NCBI GenBank assembly: GCA_963682025.1
Contig: OY821518.1
Location: 230,225,848-230,289,847 of the forward strand
From: Cordilura impudica
Lineage: Eukaryota; Arthropoda; Insecta; Diptera; Scathophagidae
DNA: 64,000 nt
Reading direction: 5' to 3'
This document shows, piece after piece, positions 11,554-23,322 of this stretch. The notes under the pieces are model-generated. The model was not told the origin of the DNA and searched no databases. It worked only from the letters and a program-made list of their open reading frames with translations. Both the position numbers and the translations under genes were made by a program. The number at the start of each line of letters is the position of its first letter. Within the stretch, counting starts at the first letter, position 1.

Positions 11554-12512
11554 TATACCCTATACCACTATGTGGTCAGGCGATTATTGTGCTGATGTTT
11601 GTAACTACCAAAAATATTTGACATAGACACATCTTTTATTATACCGTCCGTCTGTCCGTTCGTCCGTCCGTCTGTGTGTCCATGTGAAGCTTTTAATCAA
11701 ACTACAGGTCGCAAATGCGATCATATTTTGAGAAATTTAGTATGTAAGCTTCTATCGGCCATCTCACGAATGCTATTGAAATTGGTGAAAATCGGTTCAT
11801 GCTTAGATCTAGTACCTATACAAATGACGCCTATGAGATCGACTTAAATTGCCATAATATCAAAACTATCAAATAGATCTCGGTCAAATTGGGTTTGTGT
11901 ATGTTTATTGCATCCATTTATCATGTAGTACAAAAATAAAACCTTTAGGACAATTCTTAGTCATAGCCCTTATAGTCATATCACTTATTTTTTGCAAAAA
12001 CATATACAAACCAAAATTTGAGAAAAATCTATGCAATATTTTTGTTTTCTGATAGATTTAAGTGAAGATCGGGAATTAGTTTCATATGGGGGCTATGATT
12101 TAGAATTGTCCAATTGGGTTTATTTTTGCACCACTTATAAATGCATGTAATAAACGTGCACGAACCCAATTTGACCGAGATCTATATGATAATTATGATA
12201 TTATGGCAATTTAAGTCGATCTCATAGGGGTCGTTTGTAAGGGGACTAGATCTGAACATGAACCGATTTTCAAATAGCTTATGTATATACCAAATTTCAT
12301 CAAACTATATTCATATTTGCGACCTGTAGTTTGATTACAAGATTTACATGGACAAACAGATGGACGGGCGGACGGACGGACGGACTGACTGACTGACGGA
12401 CGGAGGGACATCGCTAAATCGAATAAGAAAGTGATTCTGGGCCGATCGGTATAATAAAAGATGGATCTAGGTCAAATATGTTTGATAGGTCAAATATGTT
12501 TGATAACCACAT
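11554..12512. repeat. Head-to-head inverted pair of HINE-A fragments
   Basis: Plus-oriented HINE-A sequence begins at 11554 with the 5' subterminal repeat and a (GTCC)n block at 11645-11672, and runs to about 11985. From there the family reads in minus orientation to 12512, with a second GGAC block at 12361-12410, and ends in ATATAGGGTATA. Both outer ends are therefore HINE 5' ends, and the centre is the 3' half with no hairpin. The whole is a palindrome-like structure of about 960 bp with arms of about 430-520 bp. Confidence 0.75.
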
Positions 12513-13089
12513 ATAGGGTATAAAAAATTAATGAAATAATAGAAATATTAACACCAAATTAATGCCGGTATGTTGGAAACATAATCGTTGTTTTTTTAGA
12601 TATAGATGAAGAGAAAGGAAAACAATAATTAGTAGAATTAGTTATACCAAATCACGCTACAATTTTTCGGACCTCTAACAACTCAATTTCATTATTAGGC
12701 AATAACAAATTCAAATACTTTTGTATGTAACTGATGCTTCTCCGTATATGGTGAAACCTGCAAGTTTTTTTAAAAGTGTTTTACGTGAATCACGTTACTT
12801 TATGGCCTATGTCATGCACCGCGTTGCAGAGGAAATCAGAAATCAATTTAAAAACATTGGCCTCGTATTGACTTCGTATCAAAAAAAATGCTTCTCTAGC
12901 CACCATCGCGGGTTGCTATGCATATTAAAAGAAATGTATCCAGAACTTAATATTCCGCCTCAACCTGTAATAACCAGATGGTGAACATGGATAGAGGCTG
13001 TCTTATATAACGCCTAAAACTTTGATCAATTCAAGGAGTTAAAACACAGAAAATAGAGTAGCCATAAAGCAAATAAAAAACATTTTAAA

Positions 13090-13097
13090 TTTGCAGT
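13090..13097. repeat. 8-bp hAT target duplication, left
   Basis: TTTGCAGT; the right copy at 14171-14178 is GTTGCAGT (7 of 8 identical). Eight bases is the usual hAT duplication length. Confidence 0.65.
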
Positions 13098-14170
13098 CAG
13101 TGTTGCCATAATTTGAAATTGTAAAGATGCTAAATGGAAAAATTAATATAAAACATAAGTTTCGATTTATGTTTTTTAAATTTAAATTATTTTGAATTTC
13201 TGTAATTTTTTTTAACAACAAATTGATTTTTTTAATTCTAAATTAAATATTTTTTAATTTTAGAGAGATTTTTTTTATTTTCATATATAACAGAATTTAC
13301 ATTATCAAAAGATACGAGTATATTACAATAATTAATTTATTGAATCTAATATTTCTGTGATGTCTTCATCTTCAAGTTCTTCTTGGCTCTGATATTTTTC
13401 TGACGATCGACTTTTATCAACGACATCGTTCGGTATATTGTAAGTGTAACAGCACCCATTTTTTAATGTCAAACCTTCTTTTATCCGTATTATAGAACAT
13501 AACAACTTGGATTTTACTCTGTTGCAAAGTTTGCTTTAAACTAAAGCCATTATACTAAACAAACGTTCAACTCCGGCTTTTGAGAAAGACAAAGCTAATA
13601 AAGACAATACAAATGTGGATAACTATTTAAATGAATTTTCGCCAATAGAATATTTGAAATTATTAATTACAATCCATAAAGAGGTTGTTTTCAGTGTTGT
13701 ATCCCAATATTGTTCTGTGATATAACTCTATTGGATTTGAATTTTTAATGTTTCAGATGATCTAAGTACAAACTCTTCTAATATATTGGTCTTTTACCCG
13801 TTTTAATGTGTTTTGTATTGAAAATTTTACAATTTTTTTCAAACAATATTTTTTAGCAATCGACTTTTTAATTCATTAACAACTGTTGTTGTTTGTTATA
13901 TTTGTTGAAAGAAACGACCAGAATGGTAAAAAGAAAAGTACACAAATTTCTCATATTACACTTTGAGAAATTAAAACATATCAATATCATTAAATTTAAA
14001 ATTGTATATTCAAAAATAATGGAAAAAAAAAAAAAAAAAGATGTTAAAAGCTACTTTTTATTAATAAAAGATGCTAAGTTAGCATCTAGCATCTTTTTAT
14101 AAATTTTGGTTTCTAAACGACAAAAAAAGTTGTTAAATCTAGCAACTAAAATGCTAAAATGGCAACACTG
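13098..14170 (-). mobile_element. Internally deleted hAT element with 12-bp TIRs
   Basis: Begins CAGTGTTGCCAT and ends ATGGCAACACTG, a perfect 12-bp inverted repeat with the CA..TG start typical of hAT, flanked by an 8-bp duplication. At 1073 bp it is too short for a complete transposase and retains only the C-terminal dimerisation segment. Internal repeats of TGCTAAG/AGCATCT near the right end suggest subterminal transposase-binding motifs. It lies inside an unrelated, older hAT gene. Confidence 0.75.
13332..13650 (-). pseudogene. hAT transposase C-terminal dimerisation remnant
   Basis: The minus-strand frame shows FSKAGVERLFSIMALV followed by a stop, then SKLCNRVKSKLLCSIIRIKEG, ending in an acidic tail (QEELEDEDITEILDSIN) and TAA at 13332. 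This is the hAT C-terminal pattern 'S.AgVER.FS.m......R.......ll.i...', which mediates transposase dimerisation. The N-terminal BED zinc finger and catalytic core are absent from the element. Confidence 0.65.
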
Positions 14171-14482
14171 GTTGCAGTCCATGGAAAATCAGTTGGTATA
14201 TGCAGTTGAATGCGAAATTGGTGAAACAGTTCGTCGCAAATTAGATAAGGTCATCAAAAAAAAATAATAGATTTAATACTATCAAACAAATTGCTTGTAT
14301 TTTTTTAAGCCCTTGTGATGAAAACGTAACAAAAGAATACTGCTTAAGAGAATTGTCATCATTTCAAATGCACCAATCACATCCTTGGATGTTTTCTTCG
14401 ATTTCTAAAAACTTTTTAAGAACAAATACATAGGTTGAACTTTACTTTTAAAAACATAACGCAACATTTATTTATATCTAAA

Positions 14483-14828
14483 TCTATAATATTAATATGA
14501 AAGGCATTTTCTTGTGACCGATGTAACTTTGTCAGTTATACCCAAACTTTGACCAAGCGTACCTCATTTGAAAGGTATTTTTTTTTTTTTTTTTTTTGGA
14601 AAATGCATTTAAAGTTTTGTTTATTAAATTCGTTAATGTGTTTGCAAAAATTGTATATGAAAAGCCCTGTGTTGAATAATTTTGGACATAAACCAAAACG
14701 ACAATAACGCAATCGATATTTAAAAGGTGTTGAATTGTGAATTGGCTAAATTATAAAATAATTTATTAAATGAAAAATTAAAATTTCCTAGAACTTGCAC
14801 TCGAATTTCGAGGGCTAGGGTCTGCTAG
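14483..14828 (+). mobile_element. Short non-autonomous Helitron, complete
   Basis: A|TCTATAATATTAATATG at the 5' end and a 3' end with the palindrome CTCGAATTTCGAG followed by GGCTAGGGTCTGCTAG|T. TC start, hairpin, CTAG end and A|T flanks fit a canonical Helitron of 346 bp. A relative in the opposite orientation is at 55417-55793. Confidence 0.7.
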
Positions 14829-14866
14829 TAAAAATTAAATTTAATTTATGTTAGTCTTTATATAGA

Positions 14867-14905
<39 letters not shown>

Positions 14906-14934
14906 TAAGTGAATTTAAATGTTATATTTCTGTT

Positions 14935-15200
14935 TTAAGGGGGTAAGGTTTTAAAACTTTTTTTCCATTTTTTTTTTGTCGAAAGTATCGTTTCAAAATA
15001 TTAAATAAATCGGAGCAAAACTAACGAAGATACAGCGTTTCAAGCGACCGGCCCTCATACGGTATAACATATATGTCAAACCCTTTAAATCGATTTTCTC
15101 GCAAACAACATTTTTGAAGTCCGTGAACATCATAACTTGACCGATCCTTTTGAAATTTTATACACTATTTCTAAAAATAAATCACCAGGTAGATTAGATG
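14935..15200 (+). repeat. Dispersed repeat R3, copy 1
   Basis: Shares a ~260-bp segment with 43148-43430, including GATACAGCGTTTC, AGCGACCGG, CGATTTTCTCGCAAA and AAGTCCGTGAACATC. No terminal repeats or coding sequence identify its class. Confidence 0.5.
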
Positions 15201-15710
15201 AATAAGGCTCTACTCACTGCGATCAATTGATCTTTTGTGCAGCCCATAGTTGGCCTAAATATTAAGGCTTCTTATAAAGCCAATTACACTGTTTGGCATG
15301 AGATACCATATGTCAAGGTATCAATTGCCGCTTTCCGTTCTCCTTTTTAACTGCTTCTAGCGTCCATTAATGTTAAACAAAATTGGAAATATTTGAACTA
15401 AGTATATTTTTAAAAGCAGGATAATTGCATATAAAGGTTATATGCAGACGAACAAATTATCAAACAGTAGTTAATTCACAAAATCTCTTCTGTTCTCATT
15501 TTTTCAAAAACTTATAAAGATGTTATTAATTTTATAAAAAATAATTTTAAAGGTTAAAAAGAAACCGAGGAGTAGGAATTTTGCCTTAAAAATCTATAGA
15601 CATGTACGTAAATGGAAAAATCAAGACAGAACTGACATATTTGTGATTAAAGCATATTTTGATTTAATTAATATCCGTCTTTTAAATATCAAATTTCGTC
15701 ACTGAGCTAA
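15201..15710. other. No gene recognised
   Basis: AT-rich; no supported feature. Confidence 0.4.
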
Positions 15711-15926
15711 CTAAGCTGCTTTTCTACCAGATGTGTTGGATCTCCTTTTCAATATGCTTTCTATTTTCTTGGCCTTACAAACATCATGTGGACATTTCTT
15801 CATTCGCGAACCAGACTTCCTATCAAAAGTCGAATTCTCCTTATACTTTCCAATAACACTGGAAACAGTTTAACGGCAGACTTTTGATTCTTTGGCGAAC
15901 TTTTTTAACTCCTCACTCACTCATTT
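15711..15926 (-). pseudogene. Tc1-like transposase N-terminal (HTH) fragment
   Basis: A single minus-strand frame with one internal TAA reads SEELKKFAKESKVCR, then TVSSVIGKYKENSTFDRKSG, then KKIESILKRRSNTSGRKAA before a TAG at 15711-15713. This resembles the paired-type DNA-binding half of Tc1-like transposases ('..tvs.vi.ky.etgs......GR.rk....'). The DDE catalytic half was not found nearby. The assignment rests on this pattern alone. Confidence 0.45.
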
Positions 15927-15990
15927 TAATTATATAGGGTTGAACAGGATGACAACCCTTAAACATTAAACAAACTTAAACATTATCAAA

Positions 15991-18900
15991 AACAAGTAAG
16001 AGTGTTAAATTCGGCTGTGCCAAATCTTTGATACCCTCCACCTCGGTTTGAGTCTTGATAATAAATGTAAATAAAAATGTAAACAATTTGTTAAACTTAA
16101 TACCAAATTATTTCAGCAAATTCTTTGGGTTGGTTTTCGTCTTTTCTATTATTTCGGATTTATTTCGGTGTTTGCTTTTTGGTCATCGTGGTTGATGATC
16201 GGCATGCATTTTGGTTATATACCTATATGCATGCGTTTCCGATTATATGACATAACTTCTCTTTTAATTTAGTTTTTGCTAATTAAATAGCTCGCCCTAA
16301 TCACCATTGCAAAGGTAATGGTTGTGTAGGGTGGCTACATGCATTAAATCGTGCTAATTGGAGATGGCTGTATAGTTTCTTTTAACTGGCGAAATATTTT
16401 TTCATTGCGGTCATGTAGGTCGGATGGAGTAACAAATAATAACCAAAAAAAAAGCTCTCTCAACTTTTTTATTAAAACATTGCCATATTTGGAAAACATA
16501 GAGAATAAATTTATAATAGTAAATATTCAAATTAGGGATGCCAAACGCAAAAAACCAAATGTCCCAAACATTTTAAATAAAATAATTTGTTATCTTTATT
16601 TTCTGAAAAACTTCAAATTTTTATCCAAAAAAAATTGTGAAAAATAATATATAAATAACATTCTCATCAAATTGCGTTTATTTATGTAACAGTTTTTATG
16701 TTCGCAATTCTTAAATATCATTTGACGTTAAATTAAATTAATGTTTTCTGTAGTGTGATTCTGTAAATTTCAACGATCCGACAATCGCAAAATATATCGA
16801 CAGCTATTGTTGTTTGCACTAAGGATTAAGTGATTCACTAAGTACACACATCTTAACGACAGTCGCAAATCTATTTTTCTATTTATTTAAATTGTAAACG
16901 AGTGGCATCTCTGTCAAAATAAGCGAAAAACACAAAGAAGAATAGAAAAAAACAAATTACTTCGTGTTTGACAGGATGAATTTATATTGATGTTTAATAT
17001 CTTTATTTTTTTACTAATATTTCTGTGTATATATTTGAAAATGAAATAATGAATTGAAGATGCTATTTAATTTTTTTATTTATATAAAAAAATTTTTTTA
17101 ATTAAAGCAAAATATGTTCACTATTTTATGATTTTTATTTATGTATGACGACATTTCAACCTAAAAATTTAAGATTTTATCGATTGAATAAACAACACAA
17201 AAATGGTTGTCGTTTAGATAACAACAACAGCTGACTTTAACAATAGCGAATATCGTTTAAATTTTACTGATAATTTTGCTATTATCTTTTTTTTTAACGA
17301 TTCAACTATCGTTAAAAGAAGTTACTGAATCGCGGTACTGAAAAGTTATTAATTTCTCCTGAATGGCAATATTTTTTTTAAATGTAAACATATTTGGTGT
17401 TTTTTTTTTTTGGAATTTCAATTTGTGTTAAACGAATAAAATTTATATATTAAAGATGCAATTGATGTCTTCTAAATTTAAAATTATAATTTCCGACGTT
17501 TTGATATGATTTTCCGAAATTCAATTAATTGTAATTTATAATTGGAAATTTTTAATTATAGTTTTTAGAATTGATATTTTCTTAAATTTGAATGGAAAAT
17601 TTAAAAAGTGCAATTTTGTATATATGTGAATAACAATGCCTTAGTAATTATAAACAATTTTTAAAAATTAGATTTAATCGCAATCAGATATTTTGTGGGT
17701 AAAGCAGAATAATAATTCCATATAACTATGTAGAACTGTTTTGAAAGCAAAAAACTCATTGATGAACTCGGTAACTCTATTTTATAAAGACAACACAAAG
17801 TTAATATGCCAAACTTATGTTCATATTTGTAAAAGAATAATGAAAAAACGTATGAAATAAAAGACCAGCCCGTGTTTCCTCTTAACATTGTTCTGTATGA
17901 TATCTAGTTGAAAATATTAACATTCATGTTAAAATAGAAATAACTATTGCAAAGCTAATTAGAACAAACAAAAATTGTGGCGCCATCTACTGTGGCATAG
18001 CCACGCTGAGCAAAATGAAGTGACACTCTGTTAATGCAAAAGAAATGTATTTTCCCCACAACAAAATATTGCAGAATTTTATGTAAATAAAATAATATAC
18101 CGATTTATTTCTAACATGCAGTTGTTATGGATATACATATACTTACATATATAATATATGTATATTATTTGTATTATTTAATATGTTCATGTATGTATAT
18201 GTAAATATTACACACAAAAAATACAACATCAAAGGTTATTTTTGTGTTTTTCTCTTTAAATAAATTTATACATAAAATTTTTTTTTTTCCTAAATTTACA
18301 TTGTTTTTTTTTTTATTAACAACTAGATATTTTAGCATTATTTGCTTTAGATGCTGGTGAATTTTTACTCCCTTTATATTAACTCGTAGTGTCTGCTTGT
18401 CGAAAAAGTTTTGGATCGATTTTAACCCCTTTCCCATGACCCATTCGATCTGAAATTTTGCAGGCAGGCTCTTGGTAATACAGAAATGATCTAAAAAGTT
18501 TTTTTAGTGATGCCAAAACAATGAAAACTTTTAAAATTTTCTACCAGAGTTAATAAAAAAATGTACAAAGGGTTAGTTTTTATTATATTATTACCACAAC
18601 GACCACAAAAACAACAAGTGCAGCTATTACAACAGCACAACATTTAGAATAACAACAAGAACAATATAGAAACATTATATTTTTAATTTTTTGTGTACTT
18701 ATTCAGAGATTTCCCTGGATCTGTTCCACCGATTTTAATGATTTTTGAAGCAGAAATCTTCCCATGAATTTGGTGAATCATTCTCACTAAAAATGATTAC
18801 TGTAGCTGCACTATTGAGTGCGTGATCGTGACAAGAACAGCATCGAAAATTATATTTTTTCAAGACTTTTTTTAGTTCCTCATTCAAATCTCGGGCCCTA

Positions 18901-19166
18901 ATCGACCTATTTGGACGGTTTTAAATAGCAAACTTTTCAGGATGTTAGTGAATTATTTTTTATGTCAAAGAGCACCCTAGCTGCCCCATTGATGCCGTCA
19001 TCGTGATTTCCACAGACGGACAGACGGACATCGCTATATCAACTCCGATTGTTATAAGGATCACAAATATATATATTTTATGGGGTCCAAAATTTTTTTT
19101 TCTAATTATTACAAACGGAATGACAAACTTATATATACCCTCTGCACACTGGAGTGGAGGGTATAA
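15991..19166 (-). mobile_element. HINE-B (second Helentron-associated family), copy 1
   Basis: Read on the minus strand, it starts near 19166 with TATACCCTCCACTCCAGTG and carries a GTCY block at 19013-19030. It ends at 15991 with GGTGGAGGGTATC-type sequence (in plus: GATACCCTCCACC), a short hairpin built on GGCACAGCC and AACACTCTTACTTGTT. Subterminal repeats, a hairpin and a terminal CTTACTTGTT match HINE architecture. At about 3.2 kb it is much longer than HINE-A. The interior aligns, inverted, with 23323-28060. No coding sequence was found. Confidence 0.65.
16752..17340. repeat. MITE-like insertion inside HINE-B copy 1
   Basis: This segment is absent from HINE-B copy 2, where the flanks are continuous near 27000-27045. 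Its ends are imperfect inverted repeats: GTGATTCTGTAAATTTCAAC at the left, against GCGATTCAGTAACTT read inward from the right. The similarity continues inside (ACAGCTATTGTTGTT against its inverse near 17220-17235). Class undetermined. Confidence 0.5.
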
Positions 19167-21017
19167 AAAAATTAATAATGCTTGCGAAAAAACTTAAGAG
19201 GAAAAAAAAGGTGGGTTAATATTTTTTCGATCTCAATCCTTATCCTGCTTCTTTTTACTCTTAGTTGAAGATGGTGAAAACTCTAAATTTTTTGTACTAC
19301 GAGTATATGGCAACAATTGTTGACACAAAAAGCTACATACATGTAAAGTAACATTGAAAAAATGTTGAACAAATAAAAACAAATAATGTTTCACCATTAA
19401 CACAAATTGGGATATTTAAATAAATCGATATATGGAACAAACTAACTGAGTACTCATAAATTTTGATCAATTCACACACACACTCTCATCTTCCGGTTTA
19501 AGATAAATTAAGTCCAAACCTTTAAATTGTTATAAATGTCTTATTATTATTTCACGATGATATTTATTCTAACTTTATTTTATATTCATATTTTTTTTTT
19601 AATATTAAAGAAAATGACATCATAAATAAGTCAGATGTTTATTTGGCACTGTGAAAAACGCTGCAATAAATTATTTTGTTAAAATATAATTTTCACTTTT
19701 AGATGAATTCCTTCCAATGTATTTTTTTACATTAACGAATGTTTTTAAGTTTATTTGCAATAATTATAACTTTAAATGGGTATATTATCCTTGAACGATG
19801 TTACAAATTTGCAAGGATTCGTACATTGATTTTTTTTCTAACCAACGAAGATTTATTAACAAATTTTTACACATGCGTACTACAATACATACATACACTT
19901 CACAAATAAAAACACGTACAAGTTTTATTTGATCTATTTAATTGGGTTTAAATAAATTTTTAATGCTTTTTACTTCTTCAAATAACAGATTTTTTTACAG
20001 TTAACTAGACAAATTAATAGCTATTTAAAGCCAAAATAATTATTTTTTAAGAACTTTCATGAGAATTTTTACACTTTTTACTCTGAATTATTAATAGATT
20101 TATGTTTTATATATTGTTTTTATTTATATTTATCTATAACGCACTTTCTTCATTAATCTATAAAAACAATTTCTTATAATTTTTCTTTATTTCTTGTAAG
20201 TAATTGTGGAATTGTGGAAAAAAAATCAATAAAACTTTATTTAAATACCACACATTTTTAGGCTTAATGGTATAAAAAACCACCCCAATAATTTTCTGAA
20301 GCATTTAATTTTTCATTTAACTTCTTATTTAATTTTTAGAATGCTGTTAAATTAGTAAAAATTTATATCGTTTTTTACCTAAATTTTCTATTTGTGTTTA
20401 TAATAATTTCGTACTGATGAAATAATTTTAAATACTGTTATTAAATAGATAAGTTTTGTGTGATTTTCTTCTTGCTAGACAACTACAAACCACAATTACA
20501 ACTACCGACTTATATGTAACGACTAACTCAAGGAATCTGCTGTAACCAAGTTCTAATGATGTTTGTAGTCGATTGGATTGTTGACATTTGTTAAGTGCGC
20601 AGGACTGCAATAACTGTTTGGAGACCACGTGAATGCCGCCACAAAATCTCATTAAATTAGCCGGCTTTGTTTATATTTTTCACACATACAAACAAGGAAT
20701 TCTATGTAGAAACATTACTATGGTTTTATATAAAAAATAATTAAGGTTAACATTGTTAACAATTTAACAAAAACGAGTTGTTAAATAACTTAATAAAATG
20801 CTCAAACTTGTTTTTTTGTGGAAACTTGTATCGTTATATCACAACGGACCCCACTGTCCAGCTGTGCTAATATTTATATTGGTTTAACCTAAGTGCTCAT
20901 TTCTTACAACAATTTAAGAAACGTAAGCAACACATTAAAATAATAATATTCTCTGAGCGCTAAGAAGGAACTGGTGTAAAAATTTCAAAAGTTACCTATT
21001 GTTAGTATTTCTTATTA
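19167..21017. other. AT-rich interval, no gene recognised
   Basis: Only short frames and homopolymers; no family resemblance. A 74-codon minus frame at 20428-20652 has no recognisable motif. Confidence 0.4.
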
Positions 21018-22520
21018 TACCCTATACCACTATGTGGTCCGGGTATAATGACTTTGTGCTGATGTTTGTAACTACGAAAAATATTTAAGTAAGACCCATC
21101 TTTTATTATACCGATCGACTCAGAATACCTTTCTGACTCGATTTAGCTATGTCTGTCCGTCTGTGTGTCCATGTTAACCTTGTAATCAAACTACAGGTCG
21201 CAAATATGAATATATTTTGAGGAAATATAGTATATGAACTTCTATCGGCCATAGGATGAACACTAGGCCGGGTCGATTTGTGGGGAGGCAAAAAAATCGC
21301 CCATTGCTCAGTGAAGATCGTATTCTAGGGATCAAAATAAGAAACTTTGCCGAAGGAACCATACCTCTAAAACGAATTCTGATGTCCCAGAATTTGGGTC
21401 GAACTTTTGGGTAGGGGCAAATTTTGAAAAATCCCTCTTTGACCCATTTAGAGTGCTCCAATCGAGTCGAAATGTATGGCCGACCCCCACTAACTTTGGA
21501 GGCCCGACCCACCCATGCCAGTTGCACACCCCCTGGAACTCCCCTGTGGGGTTCCCCATATAAACATTTCAAAAAATCGCCAGTTTTGGCACTTACATGA
21601 AAAAATCAGCGAAATGTCTATGTTTTTTTCTTTTTGGAGTTTATTTTTCTCTTTAGAAATTTATTTAGTCAGAACATATGTAAATGAAAAAATGAATTTA
21701 ACTTAGTAATAGAAAAGAAATTAAAAAAATTTATTAAAAATTAGCGTTTTTTACAACCCTTTTAAAACCAAGGCATCACTGTGATGCATTTGCATGTCGT
21801 AAACTTAGTTGTGTGGGTTTTTTATTCAACCCTTTTAAAAAATGAACTGTGACACAATTGCAGATCATAAAATTGCTTGTTGGGTTTTTTAAGCCACCAC
21901 AAGACACAGCTGCATGTCGTAAACTTACCTGTGTAGTTTTTTTATAGCACCTACTTAAGAAATGAAGGTTGTTTTTACAACCTTTTTATGGGTTTTTTAT
22001 GGCATCTTCTTAAGAAATGCGCGTTTTTCTTATTTTGATCCCTAGAATACGATTTTCACTGAGCAATGGGCGATTTTTAAATCGACCTAGTCTCCATGCA
22101 AATGACCCCCATGAGATCGACTTAAATTGTCATAATATCAAAATTATCATATAGATCCATTTATCAGTAGTCCAAAAATAAAATCTATTAGACCATTCTT
22201 AGTCATAGCCCTTATATGAAGCTTATTTCCGATCTTCACTTAAATCTATCAACAAACAAAAATATTGCACAGATTTTCCTCAAATGTGGTTTATATATGT
22301 TTTTACCGAAAATAAGTAACCCTGCCAAATATGGTTAGGATAGGTCCATTTTTGACCTAGTCCTCATATAAATATAGCATCCGATATGAACTTTTTCATA
22401 TCTGCAGCCAAAAAATTAATAACTCAAATTTGGTTTATGATTATTTTCTATATCTAATTAGTTGGACATAAGAGGTAAGATCTCTAAACGCAGGGTATAG
22501 GGTACCGTATAGTCGGTCTA
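21018..22520 (+). mobile_element. HINE-A copy with an inverted-repeat element inside
   Basis: Starts TATACCCTATACCAC and has a short GTCY block (21152-21166). It is interrupted at about 21265 and resumes at about 22089 (TCTCCATGCAAATGACCCCC). It ends in GGTATAGGGTACC plus the hairpin, but lacks the final CTTACTTGTTTT. About 60 bp of HINE sequence is missing at the insertion point. Confidence 0.7.
21265..22089. repeat. TIR element of unknown class (TAGG..GTCGATTT ends)
   Basis: The ends are inverted copies of about 60 bp sharing AATCGCCCATTGCTCAGTGA and CGTATTCTAGGGATCAAAAT; the outermost parts read CTAGGCCGGGTCGATTT at the left and CTAGGTCGATTT inward from the right. The inside right half holds degenerate repeats of about 80 bp around CTGCATGTCGTAAACTTA. 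It has no transposase. Similar sequences are, from memory, common in insect genomes, but the class is unknown to me. Confidence 0.55.
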
Positions 22521-22530
22521 GACCGGCCGG

Positions 22531-22676
22531 CCATACACTACACAAGTTCAGTGCTCAAGTCTAGCACTGTACAGTGTGTTTGCGTAATGTATGAGGCTGT
22601 TTGCGTACTTGAACTGAGCAAAATTCAAAACGATTTTGATATTTTTGCCTGAGCACAGAACTTGTGTAGTGTATGT
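22531..22676. repeat. Miniature inverted-repeat element, 146 bp
   Basis: Terminal CATACACTACACAAGTTC and its inverse GAACTTGTGTAGTGTATG at the right end; over 26 bp the arms differ at one position. No clear target duplication. Confidence 0.6.
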
Positions 22677-23322
22677 ACCTTATACAAAGTAAGTTTGGAA
22701 AAATATTTTTTGGTAAAATCTAACTTACATTTTGTTATAGATTTGTTAGTTTTTTTAAACTGAACAAAGAGGCATTCTAATGTGTTTTAAGCAAAATTTC
22801 ACCAACCCACCAAGATCCAATAAGAACAGCAGGTGTATTTAAACTTTTAAATTTAACAGTTTTTGCCCTTTTTGACAGGCAAATGCGACTAACACGGTAC
22901 GGTTATTTTGGTATATTTGTAATAAATTAACACACCCGAGCTGTATTTTTGGCGTTATCGACAAACGCAATATCGTTTTGTAAAAAAACGTCAACTTTTG
23001 ACATGAATACGCCAACCGTAATAAGGCCGAATATTGAACACAATTATTTATGAAATTCGCATCCTGGTAACGACTTCAAAACTATTCCAAAATATATGTT
23101 AAAATAAAAATAACGTATAATTTTTATGTGTTTTGAATATTTTATTTAATAATAATTTATTTCATTGCAAACATATTGAACTAATATTTATGTTAATTGA
23201 GCTAATATAATTTGAGATCGAATTTACATTTCATTAAAGATTATAAATTCAAATGTAAATTTATATATAATTTTTGATTTTAGGTTTTATACAAAGTTAT
23301 TGTTATTAAAAGCCTTGTTTTT
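22677..23322. other. No gene recognised
   Basis: AT-rich flank between a MITE and HINE-B copy 2. Confidence 0.4.

Larger units (their letters stand above)
12640..14440 (+). pseudogene. hAT-superfamily transposase relic, split by a second hAT element
   Basis: hAT transposases move DNA elements by cut and paste. The left part (about 12640-13045) gives NHATIFRTSNNSISLL, then from 12721 VTDASPYMV, HRVAEEIRNQFKNIG, LNIPPQPVITRW and, after a TGA at 12982-12984, TWIEAVLYNA. These blocks correspond to the catalytic-core region of a hAT branch with the consensus 'SDAAPYMVKA ... HGLHRVAEEIR ... LPPQP(I/V)LTRWGTWIEA'. The usual second Asp region is rewritten (a frameshift or deletion around the 'LTCLAHG' block). 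The reading resumes after the inserted element at 14171 (SMENQLVYAVECEIGETVRR) and decays by about 14440. Stops and lost blocks show it is dead. Confidence 0.6.
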
